Positions 26,117 to 34,329 of a stretch of 64,000 bases of DNA are shown piece after piece. Within the stretch, counting starts at the first letter, position 1. Every line of letters starts with the position of its first letter. Source of the stretch: Austwickia chelonae NBRC 105200 (GTDB lineage Bacteria > Actinomycetota > Actinomycetes > Actinomycetales > Dermatophilaceae); contig NZ_BAGZ01000008.1 in NCBI RefSeq assembly GCF_000298175.1, forward strand, positions 1 to 64,000, written 5' to 3'. The position numbers were made by a program, and so were the translations under genes. The notes under the pieces were generated by a model. It made no database searches. It worked only from the letters and a program-made list of their open reading frames with translations, and was not told the DNA's origin.

Positions 26117-27280
26117 GTGAGCGAACGTTTCATCTCATCGCGCTACAGCGGCGTCCCCTCGACCCCGATGAGCAGTTCCGTCGAACGAGCCCGACGGTTC
26201 GAGGACATCATCAACTTCAGCCTGGGCGACCCGGAGCTGACCACCGATCCGCGCATCATCGACGCGGCCGCCGCCGACGCCCACGCCGGACACACCCACT
26301 ACACCGACACCTACGGCGACCCGGAACTGCGTGCCGAGATCCTGCGCTTCTACGAGGAGGAATACGGGTACCACCACGACCCGGCAGGAGTGATGGTGAC
26401 CACCTCGGCCTGTCACGGCATGTGGCTCGCCCTGGAAACCATCCTCGACGACGGGGACGAGGTCGTCGTCGTGGCCCCCTATTTCACGCCCTACCCTCAC
26501 CAGGTCCGCCTCGCCAGGGGAGTGCCGGTGATCCTGGAGACCTCGGCCGAGGACGCCTACCAGATCCGTCCCGAAGCCCTGGAAGCCGTGATCACCGAAC
26601 GCACCCGGGCGATCATCCTCAACACCCCTTCGAACCCGACCGGGGCCTGCCTGACCCGCAGTACCGAGGAAGCCATCGCCGCGATCGCCGAACGCCACGA
26701 CCTCGTGGTGATCGCCGACGAGATCTACACGGTCTTCAGCTACCAGGAGCCCTTCCGGCCCTTCGTGACGATCCCCGGCGCAGCCGAACGCACGATCACG
26801 CTCAACTCGATGTCCAAGGACTACGTGATGACCGGATGGCGGCTCGGATACGCGCTCGCCCCCGCCGAGATCGCCCGCGTGATGAAGGACGTCAACGAGA
26901 ACGCCGTTTTCACCGCGCCCTCGATCTCCCAACGGGCGGCGCTGCACGCCCTCCGCCTGCGCCACGAGATCCAGCCCGCTCTGCGCGAGCACTACCGCTC
27001 CCGGGTGATGCACGCCTATCAGCGGGTGTGCCAGACCCCGCGGATGACCTGTCTGCAACCCCAAGGCAGCATCTACCTGTGGGTCGACGTGTCCGCCACC
27101 GGGCTGAGCAGCGTCGAGGTCGCCGACCGCATCCTGGAGGAAGCACATGTGCTGGCCCTCCCCGGTGCCGCCTTCGGTGACTGCGGTGAAGGGCATCTGC
27201 GCCTGGCGATGACCGTCGACGAGGAACGCATCGACGAGGCCTTCGACCGTATCGGCCGGATGGCGATCTTCCAGGAATGA
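26117..27280 (+). CDS. Class I/II pyridoxal-phosphate aminotransferase
   Basis: A 387-residue fold-type I aminotransferase. GTG start 3 bp after the symporter stop. It shows HTHYTDTYGDPELRAEI (substrate-binding region), TTSACHGMWLALETILDDGDEV, ILNTPSNPTGACL (the conserved NPTG), VVIADEIYTVFSY (PLP pyridine-binding Asp) and the PLP Schiff-base Lys234 in NSMSKDYVMTGWRLGY. The C-terminal Arg for the substrate carboxylate is in GHLRLAMTV. Likely an aspartate/aromatic-type enzyme; the specific substrate is not decided by sequence. It is co-transcribed with the SSS symporter. Confidence 0.9.
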   Translation: MSERFISSRYSGVPSTPMSSSVERARRFEDIINFSLGDPELTTDPRIIDAAAADAHAGHTHYTDTYGDPELRAEILRFYEEEYGYHHDPAGVMVTTSACHGMWLALETILDDGDEVVVVAPYFTPYPHQVRLARGVPVILETSAEDAYQIRPEALEAVITERTRAIILNTPSNPTGACLTRSTEEAIAAIAERHDLVVIADEIYTVFSYQEPFRPFVTIPGAAERTITLNSMSKDYVMTGWRLGYALAPAEIARVMKDVNENAVFTAPSISQRAALHALRLRHEIQPALREHYRSRVMHAYQRVCQTPRMTCLQPQGSIYLWVDVSATGLSSVEVADRILEEAHVLALPGAAFGDCGEGHLRLAMTVDEERIDEAFDRIGRMAIFQE

Positions 27281-27290
27281 CCTGGCCTCG

Positions 27291-27319
27291 CGGGGCGGCA
27301 CAGATTTCGTGCCGCCCCG
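27291..27319 (+). terminator. Terminator hairpin after the aminotransferase
   Basis: Perfect 11-bp stem CGGGGCGGCAC (27291-27301) / GTGCCGCCCCG (27309-27319) with a 7-nt loop, located between the aminotransferase and bioF. No T-run. Confidence 0.7.
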
Positions 27320-27356
27320 TGCCCGGCAGAGTGCGATCGACCGGCAGGATGGACCC

Positions 27357-28487
27357 GTGCCGACCTCACCCCGTTCCTTCCTCGCCCGCCTGGACGCCGC
27401 CGCGCAGGAACGCGCCCGCCTCGGGCTGCGCAGGACGACGACCTCTCCCCAGGCCAGGCCCCGGCTCGACCTGGCCGGGAACGACTACCTGGGCCTGCTC
27501 GACCACCCGCTGGTCGTCGAAGAGGCCGTTGCCGCCGCGCGTCGGCACGGCGGCGGCGCCGGAGCATCCCGCGTCGTCACCGGCACCAGCCCGGTGCACC
27601 GACGACTGGAGGACGAACTGGCCGCGCTGACCGGGACCGCATCGGCCCTGGTGCTCTCCACCGGCTATCACGCCAATCTCGCCGCGGTCACCGCCCTCGC
27701 GGACCGGGACACGTTGATCGTCTCCGACGCCCATGTGCACGCCTCGTTGGTCGACGGTTGCCGTCTGGCCCGCGGCCAGGTCGTCATCAGTCGACACAAC
27801 GACCCGGCGCATGTCCGTGAACTTCTCGCCGACCGTACCCTCCCGCACGCCCTGGTCGTCGTCGAGTCGGTGTATTCCGTCTACGGCGACGCGGCACCCC
27901 TGACCGAGCTGGTGGAGATCACCGCCGAGTACGGGGCTGCCCTGCTGGTCGACGAGGCCCACGGCATCGGTGTCGTCGGGGACAGCGGGGAGGGAGCTCT
28001 GGCGGCCGCCGGATTGGCCGGCCGCGAACATGTGGTGCTGACCGGCACCCTCTCCAAGTCCTTGGCCGCCCAGGGTGGCGTCATCGCCGCTCACGAGGTG
28101 GTGCGTGAGCACGTGGTGAACACGGCTCGGCCTTTCGTCTACGACACCGGGTTGGCTCCGGCTGCTGCCGGAGCGGCACTGGGTGCGCTGCGGGTGCTGC
28201 GTGAGGAACCCGGCCTGCCGGGGCGCTGCCGGGCGAATGCGGCCCTGTTGGCCTCGGCGCTGGGCTCGCAGGCCCCGGCCGGTGGAGTGCTCTCCGCTCC
28301 GACGGCCGGGCCGCAGGAGGCCGTGGACGCGGTGGCCCGGGCCGAGGAACGAGGTCTGCGGATCGGATGTTTCCGTCCTCCGTCGACCCCGGACGGCGGG
28401 TCGTGGCTGCGGTTGACCGCGCACGCCTCCCACAATGCCGAGGAGATGGAGTGGGCGGTCGGCGTCCTGCGGGAGATTAGGAGCTGA
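27357..28487 (+). CDS. bioF: 8-amino-7-oxononanoate synthase
   Basis: A 376-residue alpha-oxoamine synthase, best matched to BioF, which joins pimeloyl-thioester and alanine in biotin synthesis. The GTG at 27357 follows CAGGA; an upstream GTG would add 16 poorly supported residues. Motifs: LDLAGNDYLGLLDHP, GGGAGASRVVTGTSPVHRRLEDELA, STGYHANLAAV, SDAHVHASLVDGCRLA, VDEAHGIGVVG (PLP-binding Asp), and Lys234 in TGTLSKSLAAQGG. No other bio gene is nearby, so a different oxoamine synthase role is possible. Its end overlaps the convergent menE by 11 bp. Confidence 0.85.
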   Translation: MPTSPRSFLARLDAAAQERARLGLRRTTTSPQARPRLDLAGNDYLGLLDHPLVVEEAVAAARRHGGGAGASRVVTGTSPVHRRLEDELAALTGTASALVLSTGYHANLAAVTALADRDTLIVSDAHVHASLVDGCRLARGQVVISRHNDPAHVRELLADRTLPHALVVVESVYSVYGDAAPLTELVEITAEYGAALLVDEAHGIGVVGDSGEGALAAAGLAGREHVVLTGTLSKSLAAQGGVIAAHEVVREHVVNTARPFVYDTGLAPAAAGAALGALRVLREEPGLPGRCRANAALLASALGSQAPAGGVLSAPTAGPQEAVDAVARAEERGLRIGCFRPPSTPDGGSWLRLTAHASHNAEEMEWAVGVLREIRS

Positions 28488-29688
28488 GGGCTCCGGAGGC
28501 CAGCCAGCGGCGGGCTCGGGCACGATCGGGTTTGCCCGGGCCGGTCGTCGGGATGGACTCGACCCGGACGACGACTCTGGGCAGGGCGTGGGCGGGCAAC
28601 AGATCGGCCAGCGCTGCCCGGAGATCGGCGACCGCGGGCAGCGGCTCCCCGGCCGGTGGAACGACCAGGAGCGCCACCGTCTCGCCCCATTCGGGGTCGG
28701 GTGCACCCACGGCGAGGGCTTCGCCGACACCGGGCGCTCCGACCTGGGCCAGCGCATCCTCGACGACAGTGGGGGCGACCTTGAGCCCGCCGGTGTTGAT
28801 CAGGTCGTCGAGCCGCCCGATGACCCGTAGCCGGCCGTCGGGGCCGATCCGGCCGTGGTCGTGGGTGCGGAACCAACGCATCCCGGTGTGATCGGTGCTG
28901 AAATCCCTGTCGTGTTCGGGGCGGTCGAGATAGCCGAGGGCCACCATGTCCCCGCCGAGGACGATGCGGCCGCTGGCTTCGTCCTCCGGGGGAGAGTCGT
29001 CCGCGGGGATCGCTTCGAGACGCAGGTGGGCGCCGGGGAGGGGGTGGCCGTCGTAGATGCATCCGCCTGCGGTCTCGCTGAGGCCGTACCCCTCGAGGAC
29101 GCGGATGCCGTGCGCTTCGGCGGTCTCGCGGTCGGCGGGTGGCAGCGGGGCTGCTCCGACGAGGATGCGGGTGTATTCGCGGGCGGCAGCGATGCCTTCG
29201 GCGCTGGCCATGACGCGGCGCAATTGGGTAGGGACGAGGGTGGTGTAGTGCCTGTCCGCGCGGGGGTCGAGTTCACGGGTGGCCGTGACGAAACCTTCGG
29301 CGTCGAAGCGGCCTGGGGCCAGGGGGATCGGCCGGAACCCGGCGTGGAGGGAACGCAGTATGACGCACAGCCCGGTGATGTGGGAGGGCGGGACGGCCAG
29401 CATCCACTGGCCGGGGCCTCCGCCGATGTCGTGGACGCCGGTGCGGCCCATGCGCAGCGCGCTCGCGGGCAGGAGCGCAGGTTTGGGGATGCCGGTGGTC
29501 CCAGAGGTGCCGATGACCACTGCCGCGTCTGCGGGGATGCAGGGGACCTGGGCCGGGTCGATGATGCCGGCGGTGGCGATCGCGGGTCCGGATCCGTCGA
29601 GGGCACGGTGGAGGATGTCCAGGTCGGTGACGACCTCGGCGGCGGTGGCGCCGATCGGTGGCCAGGCGATGACGGGGCGGGTGCTCAC
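28477..29688 (-). CDS. menE: o-Succinylbenzoate-CoA ligase
   Basis: A 403-residue acyl-CoA synthetase of the ANL superfamily, short like actinobacterial MenE, which activates o-succinylbenzoate in menaquinone synthesis. P-loop VIGTSGTTGIPKPALL, A5-type motif LEGYGLSETAGGCIYDG, the hinge region GRLDDLINTGGLKVAP, and the catalytic Lys in the C-terminal TTGPGKPDRARARR are all present. GTG start at 29688. The gene is convergent with bioF; their coding ends overlap by 11 bp, leaving no room for a terminator between them. Confidence 0.87.
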   Translation of the reverse strand: MSTRPVIAWPPIGATAAEVVTDLDILHRALDGSGPAIATAGIIDPAQVPCIPADAAVVIGTSGTTGIPKPALLPASALRMGRTGVHDIGGGPGQWMLAVPPSHITGLCVILRSLHAGFRPIPLAPGRFDAEGFVTATRELDPRADRHYTTLVPTQLRRVMASAEGIAAAREYTRILVGAAPLPPADRETAEAHGIRVLEGYGLSETAGGCIYDGHPLPGAHLRLEAIPADDSPPEDEASGRIVLGGDMVALGYLDRPEHDRDFSTDHTGMRWFRTHDHGRIGPDGRLRVIGRLDDLINTGGLKVAPTVVEDALAQVGAPGVGEALAVGAPDPEWGETVALLVVPPAGEPLPAVADLRAALADLLPAHALPRVVVRVESIPTTGPGKPDRARARRWLASGALSS

Positions 29689-29746
29689 ATCGTCCAGGGT
29701 AACCCCCGAATTGAACGATGTTCAGGAGCTTCGTCCCGCAGCGCGA

Positions 29747-30532
29747 TCACGCATTGATCAGGAAACTCGCCCCCTGCGGGTCGGTCACCTGGGCGAATCG
29801 CCCGAACGGGGAATCCTGCGGGGGAGAGAGGACCTTCCCACCCAGGTCGACGACCCGTCGGACGGTGTCGTCGGCGTCGGTGCACCCGAAGTAGACCCGC
29901 CAGTGCGAGGCGGCCTCGGGGGGAAGCAGCTCCGAGGCGTCACAGATCCCTGCGCAGGCCTCCTCGCCCGCGCCATTGGTGACATAGCGGAAATTCTCCC
30001 CCGGAGGTACCTCCATCCAGGAGATATTCCAGTTCAGTGCGTCCCGGTAGAAGGGGATCACCTTGTCGAGATCGGTGCTGAGCGTCTCGAACCACACGGG
30101 TGTCCCCGGGGTGAGCGGCAGGGTGAACCCTTCCATCCGGCGGGGCTCCCACAAGCCCAGAAAGGCACCCGCCGGGTCGATGACCATGGCCTGACGCCCG
30201 TGGTCGGCCACGGTCATCGGACCGAACACGATCTTCGCGCCGCTCGCCCCGGTCCGGGAGAGTGTGGCGTCGAGATCGACCGTACGCAGGTAGACCGTCC
30301 AGGCAGTCGGTCCGGTCGGCTCCTGCGTCGGGCCGTCCATGCCCATGTAGGTGGACATCAGGCCGCCGACGAGATCCTCTCCCCGGTTGATGATCTGGTA
30401 ATGCCCGAAATCCTCGCCCTGGTCGGTGAAGGACCATCCGAAGAGTTCTCCGTAGAAGGCTTTCGCGCCGTCCACGTCATCGGTCATCAGGTCGAGCCAG
30501 ATCGGACGTCCGGGCTGCTGCGCAGTGCTCAT
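29747..30532 (-). CDS. VOC superfamily protein, two glyoxalase-like domains
   Basis: 261 residues made of two vicinal-oxygen-chelate modules (about 8-120 and 135-258), each starting with PxWxxLxTxD-type strands (GRPIWLDLMTDDVDGAKAFYGELFGW; GTPVWFETLSTDLDKVIPFYRDALNW). The modules end with DPAGAFLGLW and DPQGASFLI. Strong Shine-Dalgarno GGAGGAAG before the ATG. Similar proteins occur widely in actinobacteria as 27-kDa antigen/hydroxylase-like proteins of unknown substrate. The metal ligands typical of true glyoxalase I are not clearly conserved, so I do not assign an enzymatic reaction. Confidence 0.85.
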   Translation of the reverse strand: MSTAQQPGRPIWLDLMTDDVDGAKAFYGELFGWSFTDQGEDFGHYQIINRGEDLVGGLMSTYMGMDGPTQEPTGPTAWTVYLRTVDLDATLSRTGASGAKIVFGPMTVADHGRQAMVIDPAGAFLGLWEPRRMEGFTLPLTPGTPVWFETLSTDLDKVIPFYRDALNWNISWMEVPPGENFRYVTNGAGEEACAGICDASELLPPEAASHWRVYFGCTDADDTVRRVVDLGGKVLSPPQDSPFGRFAQVTDPQGASFLINA

Positions 30533-30791
30533 GCTCTTCCTCCGGGAGGACGCGTGACGGTCGGGTGCCATCGGGTGATATGCGCACTTTAGAAGGATAT
30601 GTTGTCCCGGTGAAGAGGGCGGAGACGCTTTCTGCGCCCGGCGGGAGGACCAAGGGTTGACCGACTCCTCGTCTGGGTAGTGAGGAACTCGGATCCTCGG
30701 TGTGTCGCTCCACGGCGACCCCGGGAAAAGACAGTACAAAAGGGCCTACTCGCCGTGTCGGCGAGTCGGGAGCAGAGAGGCAGAAGCCGTC

Positions 30792-31166
30792 ATGGGTAAA
30801 GCAGTCATGGGTGTGATCGCTCCGCAGAGGGGGCCGTCGCCGGTCGAGGTGGGTCTCGCCGGCCTCTCCCTGCTGTGCGCTTCCGGGGCGGTCTTCCTCG
30901 CCGGCCGGGGAACTCTCCCCGCAGGGATGTCCGCAGTGATCTGCGCAGTCATCGCACTCACCTGGATCTCCTTCTACGCCAAGGCCATCCACCGCCCACA
31001 CCTGGACGGGGCGCGCTTCGTCTGGATCATCGCCTTCACCGCCGTCTCCGTTGCCATCTGCGCCTTCGCCACCGAACAGACCTGGAATGCGCTGCTCTCC
31101 ACCCTCATGGCCGCTGCCGCAGCCATCCCCCTCGCGCTGTGGTTCTCCAGCATGTGGAAGGAATGA
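30792..31166 (+). CDS. Small unknown membrane protein
   Basis: 124 residues, four predicted transmembrane helices (about 20-38, 44-62, 74-92, 99-118) with short loops. No recognised family. ATG 30792 is the most likely start because an upstream in-frame start would add an Arg-rich stretch of poor coding quality. A perfect 7-bp hairpin (ACTCGCC 30748-30754, GGCGAGT 30760-30766) lies just before it. The PaiB-like gene begins 86 bp downstream on the same strand; a functional link is unknown. Confidence 0.62.
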   Translation: MGKAVMGVIAPQRGPSPVEVGLAGLSLLCASGAVFLAGRGTLPAGMSAVICAVIALTWISFYAKAIHRPHLDGARFVWIIAFTAVSVAICAFATEQTWNALLSTLMAAAAAIPLALWFSSMWKE

Positions 31167-31252
31167 ACCTAGAATCGGCCCGGCGGGACCGACAGCCCAG
31201 CCCGGCACCCGGACCGGCACTCCCCGCGCGCGTCGGACAGGAACGGAACACC

Positions 31253-31864
31253 ATGCGACACACCCCGCGTTATGTGATCACCGACCCGGACGAGGTGAAA
31301 AGGCTGATCCGCGCGCACCCCTGGGCCACCTTCGTCTCCTGCACGGCACAGGGGATGGTCGCCTCGCACTACCCCGTTCTGCTGGAAGAGGACGCCGAGG
31401 AGATCCGCATCGTCAGCCACTTCGGTCGACCCGACGAAGAAACCCACGAACTGGGTCGACACGAGATCCTCGTCATCGTCCAAGGACCCCATGACTACGT
31501 CTCCTCCAGTTGGTACGACACCGACGACCTCGTCCCCACCTGGAACCACGTCACCGCCCACCTCTACGGCACCCCCGAGATCCTCCACCCGGAGGAGAAC
31601 TACGCCATGCTCTCCCGGCTGACCGACCACTTCGAGAGCCGACACCCACACGGCCGGAGCCTCTCCCAGGACGAACCCGCCACCAGAGCCGCAGCCGTGG
31701 GCACCGTAGGACTGCGACTCCGGGTCACCCGATTCGACGCCCGCGCCAAACTCAGCCAGAACAAACCGGAACCGGTCGTCCGCCGCATCATCGAACACTA
31801 CGAGGAATGCCACCCCGCTCTCGCCGAAGAGATGCGACGTGCCCACCGGCGCACCTCCGGATGA
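31253..31864 (+). CDS. PaiB family FMN-binding protein
   Basis: 203 residues of the FMN-binding negative transcriptional regulator family (PaiB type, split-barrel flavin fold). It shows the N-terminal YVITDPDEVKRLIRAHPWATFVS, ASHYPVLLEE, the central VQGPHDYVSSSWYD and VPTWNHVTAHLYG, and the C-terminal family tail RFDARAKLSQNKP. Start ATG 31253. In Bacillus PaiB is linked with PaiA; no PaiA homologue is adjacent here, so regulation of sporulation-like or protease genes should not be assumed. It is convergent with the exchanger gene, ends 12 bp apart. Confidence 0.88.
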   Translation: MRHTPRYVITDPDEVKRLIRAHPWATFVSCTAQGMVASHYPVLLEEDAEEIRIVSHFGRPDEETHELGRHEILVIVQGPHDYVSSSWYDTDDLVPTWNHVTAHLYGTPEILHPEENYAMLSRLTDHFESRHPHGRSLSQDEPATRAAAVGTVGLRLRVTRFDARAKLSQNKPEPVVRRIIEHYEECHPALAEEMRRAHRRTSG

Positions 31865-31876
31865 CCCGACGAGCCG

Positions 31877-33448
31877 TCACAACAGGACGATCACACTCGC
31901 CAACAGGATCTTGACCACCATCGCCGTCGGATACGCCATGGCATAACCCGCAGACACCCGGAAATCCTGGCCCGTCTGCGTATTCGCATAGGCCAGCAAG
32001 GCGGGCTGGGTCTGCAGCCCGGCCAACAGGCCCGCCAACCGGGTGCCGCCCATCCGCACCACACGCCGCTGGAAGAGATAGGCCGTCGCACCCGTCGACA
32101 GGGTGATCAACGCCCCCAAGGCCACCATCCCCACCCAGGAACCCGACGTGAAGGCCACACTGATCTGCCCCCCGGCCCTGGTCCCGGCCTGCGCGAGGAA
32201 GAGCAACAATCCCAACTCGGCGACCACGGCACTCGCCGTGAACGGCAACATCGTCACCACCGACCCGACCCGTCCGATCCGGCCCAGCACCAGCCCGACC
32301 ATCAAGGCCCCGAGTGCAGGTCCGAGAGTGAAGGTCGACCCGCCCGGCAGGGGCACCGGTACCGACCCGATGGCGAACCCGAACGCCATGCCCAGACCGA
32401 TCGCCACCGGATTGATATCGGTCAACCCCCGCGAGGAATCACCGAAGAAGGCCGCGATATCGGCCAGTCGTTCCCGAGGCGCGACCACTCGGATCCGGTC
32501 GCCCAACTGCAACACCAGATGAGGATGCCCCAGCATGTCCACATCGCCCCGGCGGACCCGGGAGATCACTCCCGAGAACCTCCCCTCCAGATCGAGGGCG
32601 CGCAGACTGCGCCCGCAGACCGCCGGATCGGAGACGGTCATCCGGCGGAAGTCCAGCTCGCGACGATCGAGTTCCAACCGGTGCGACGACTCGTGCCCCA
32701 GGGAGGTCACCACCTTCTGGACGTAGTCGCGCGGCCCGACGACGGTGACGACGTCATTGCGGCGCAGCGGGGTGCGCGCATTGGCCACATGGGTCGGACC
32801 GCTCTCCTCGTGCCGCACCCGGGTGATGCTGATCTGATTGGCGTGATCCTCCTCGACATCGCGCACATGGGGCTGGTCGTCTCGTTCGATCCGGATATCG
32901 GTGCGGATCAGCTCGACCGGGGTGTCCGGGTCGTTCTGCCGCCGACGCAGGGCCAGGTTGGAGACGGCGAGCATCCCGATCACGCCGAACAGGTAAGCGA
33001 TCGAGTAACCGACGGTCGCTGCGGAGGAGTCGCCGGCGGCGGCCAGAGCAGGGGTATTCGTCAAGGCACCGGCGAAGGTCCCGACGGCCTGCTCCCGGGT
33101 GAGACCGAAGGCCGGGCCGAGGGTGACCGCCACCGTGGCGCCGACGCCCAGGGACAGGACGACCCCCAGGAGCACCTTCCCCGACGAACGCATGGTGTGG
33201 AAGAAATTGGGCCCTGAGGAGATGCCGACGCAGAAGGCGAAGAGAGACAGGCCGATATGCCCGATGGATTTCGAGATCTCCAGGGTGACACCGGCGCTGC
33301 GTCCCCACGCGGCGACGGCGATGCCGACGAAGAGGACGGCCGCCGAACCGAGGGCTATCCCACGGATCCGTATCCGGCCTAGCGCCGCGCCGAGGCCGAT
33401 GACGAGGAAGAGGAGAAGATCCGGATGCTGAGCTAACAGGGCAAACAC
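31877..33448 (-). CDS. AspT/YidE-type aspartate:alanine exchanger family transporter
   Basis: A 523-residue membrane transporter of the AAEx family. Two blocks of hydrophobic helices (about 1-165 and 350-523) flank a cytoplasmic region with two RCK_C (TrkA-C) domains (about 190-265 and 275-345; TPLRRNDVVTVVGPRDYVQKVV and LQLGDRIRVVAPRERLADIAAFF). Duplicated family motifs are visible: FAFCVGISSGPNFF with GTFAGALTNTPALAAA in the first half, and LGLLLFLAQAGTRAG with LQTQPALLAYANTQT in the second. GTG start at 33448 with AAGGTAC upstream. Substrate in actinobacteria is uncertain (dicarboxylate or amino acid). Confidence 0.88.
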   Translation of the reverse strand: MFALLAQHPDLLLFLVIGLGAALGRIRIRGIALGSAAVLFVGIAVAAWGRSAGVTLEISKSIGHIGLSLFAFCVGISSGPNFFHTMRSSGKVLLGVVLSLGVGATVAVTLGPAFGLTREQAVGTFAGALTNTPALAAAGDSSAATVGYSIAYLFGVIGMLAVSNLALRRRQNDPDTPVELIRTDIRIERDDQPHVRDVEEDHANQISITRVRHEESGPTHVANARTPLRRNDVVTVVGPRDYVQKVVTSLGHESSHRLELDRRELDFRRMTVSDPAVCGRSLRALDLEGRFSGVISRVRRGDVDMLGHPHLVLQLGDRIRVVAPRERLADIAAFFGDSSRGLTDINPVAIGLGMAFGFAIGSVPVPLPGGSTFTLGPALGALMVGLVLGRIGRVGSVVTMLPFTASAVVAELGLLLFLAQAGTRAGGQISVAFTSGSWVGMVALGALITLSTGATAYLFQRRVVRMGGTRLAGLLAGLQTQPALLAYANTQTGQDFRVSAGYAMAYPTAMVVKILLASVIVLL

Positions 33449-33700
33449 CGTGGGGGTACCTTCTTCGAAGCGACAGGCAACGCTACTGGGGGCGGGTGAA
33501 GCTCGTCCCTGGCAGCTTAGCTGGGCGTCCGTCCGGGAAGGCCCTGCGGTAGGCCTTCGAAGAAGAACGAAAAGCCTTTAATCGCAATGAACCTGGCGAA
33601 TGTCCGGTCGGGGTCCAGCTGGTGTCGCACCTGACCGCTGCGTCGGCGCACGTACCGTCCGACACCTTCCTCTGCGGCGCCGTGCTGCGCCTGCCCGGCC

Positions 33701-33874
33701 AGCCAGGGCCTGTACACCGAGGGGGCCAAGTACTTCACCGGACGTTTCGCCACGATGATGTTCGGTCTGCCGGTGGTCAACCTCGAGGTGAAAGGTGGTG
33801 TTCAGGCGGTCTACGGAGCGAAGGCCGTCCTCTACAAGAGCGAGATCGACGACTTGCTCGGTATCGACAGTTGA
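33701..33874 (+). pseudogene. Remnant of a PTS EIIBC permease (glucose/N-acetylglucosamine family)
   Basis: A start-less, coding-like 3' fragment ending at TGA 33872-33874. The segment AKYFTGRFATMMFGLP matches the conserved MMFGLP motif near the end of EIIC domains. It passes straight into VKGGVQAVYGAKAVLYKSEIDDLLG, which resembles the C-terminus of an EIIB domain (gGVQvIYGpkadviKsEIxeLL). The expected phosphorylatable Cys region between the two is deleted, and the frame upstream is broken (in-frame stop at 33632-33634). The rest of the 33449-33932 gap holds no other gene I can support. Confidence 0.5.
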
Positions 33875-33932
33875 CCTGGTGGCGTCCCCGAGGACGCGCG
33901 GAGCGCAGGGGGAGATGTGACGGAAGGCTGGG

Positions 33933-34005
33933 TGGGCCCCGTCGGGCTCGAACCGACGACCTACGGATTAAAAGTCCGCTGCTCTGCCAACTGAGCTAGA
34001 GGCCC
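33933..34005 (-). tRNA. tRNA-Lys (TTT)
   Basis: A 73-nt minus-strand cloverleaf: acceptor GGGCCTC with GGGGCCC, D-arm TAGCTCAGTTGGCAGAGCA, anticodon loop CTTTTAA (anticodon TTT), T-loop GGTTCGAGCCC, discriminator A. CCA is not encoded. Confidence 0.96.
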
Positions 34006-34329
34006 GTACACGCCGACAGGGCACGTACTGAAGCACGGAGGATCTGTGAAGATCCACAGTGCACCGGTCCAGAGTAGGGCACGACGGCTGTTCGTGTGGT
34101 CGGCCCCCCGTCGCAGCTGTTCCCGGTATGGGATGTCCGGGGTCTCCTCGGCGTCTGTGGTTTGCCTGTTCTGGCTGGTGGTGGCCCCTTTTTGTGCGAT
34201 TTGCCGTCTCGTGTGCGGTGAATTGGCGGGTACTCCTGCGGGTGATGCGCCCGCCGTAATGTTCGCAATGTGAGACATTCATTTCGTATCATGATCGCCT
34301 CTCGGGGGAGATTCGGCGATAATGTCCCC
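34006..34329. promoter_or_regulatory. Divergent region between tRNA-Lys and ilvA
   Basis: A 324-bp gap. Near ilvA it contains GATAAT at 34318-34323, ending 6 bp before the GTG start. With no Shine-Dalgarno in front of that GTG, this fits a -10 of a leaderless transcript. A short inverted repeat AATGT-GAG-ACATT (34267-34279) lies just upstream and could be an operator. Further left is a small hairpin GGATCT/AGATCC. No gene is visible. Confidence 0.4.

Noticed and set aside
30875-31252. A longer start for the PaiB-like gene (329 codons)
   Set aside because: The extension overlaps the small membrane-protein gene in another frame and is Arg/His/Pro-rich; the family starts at 31253.
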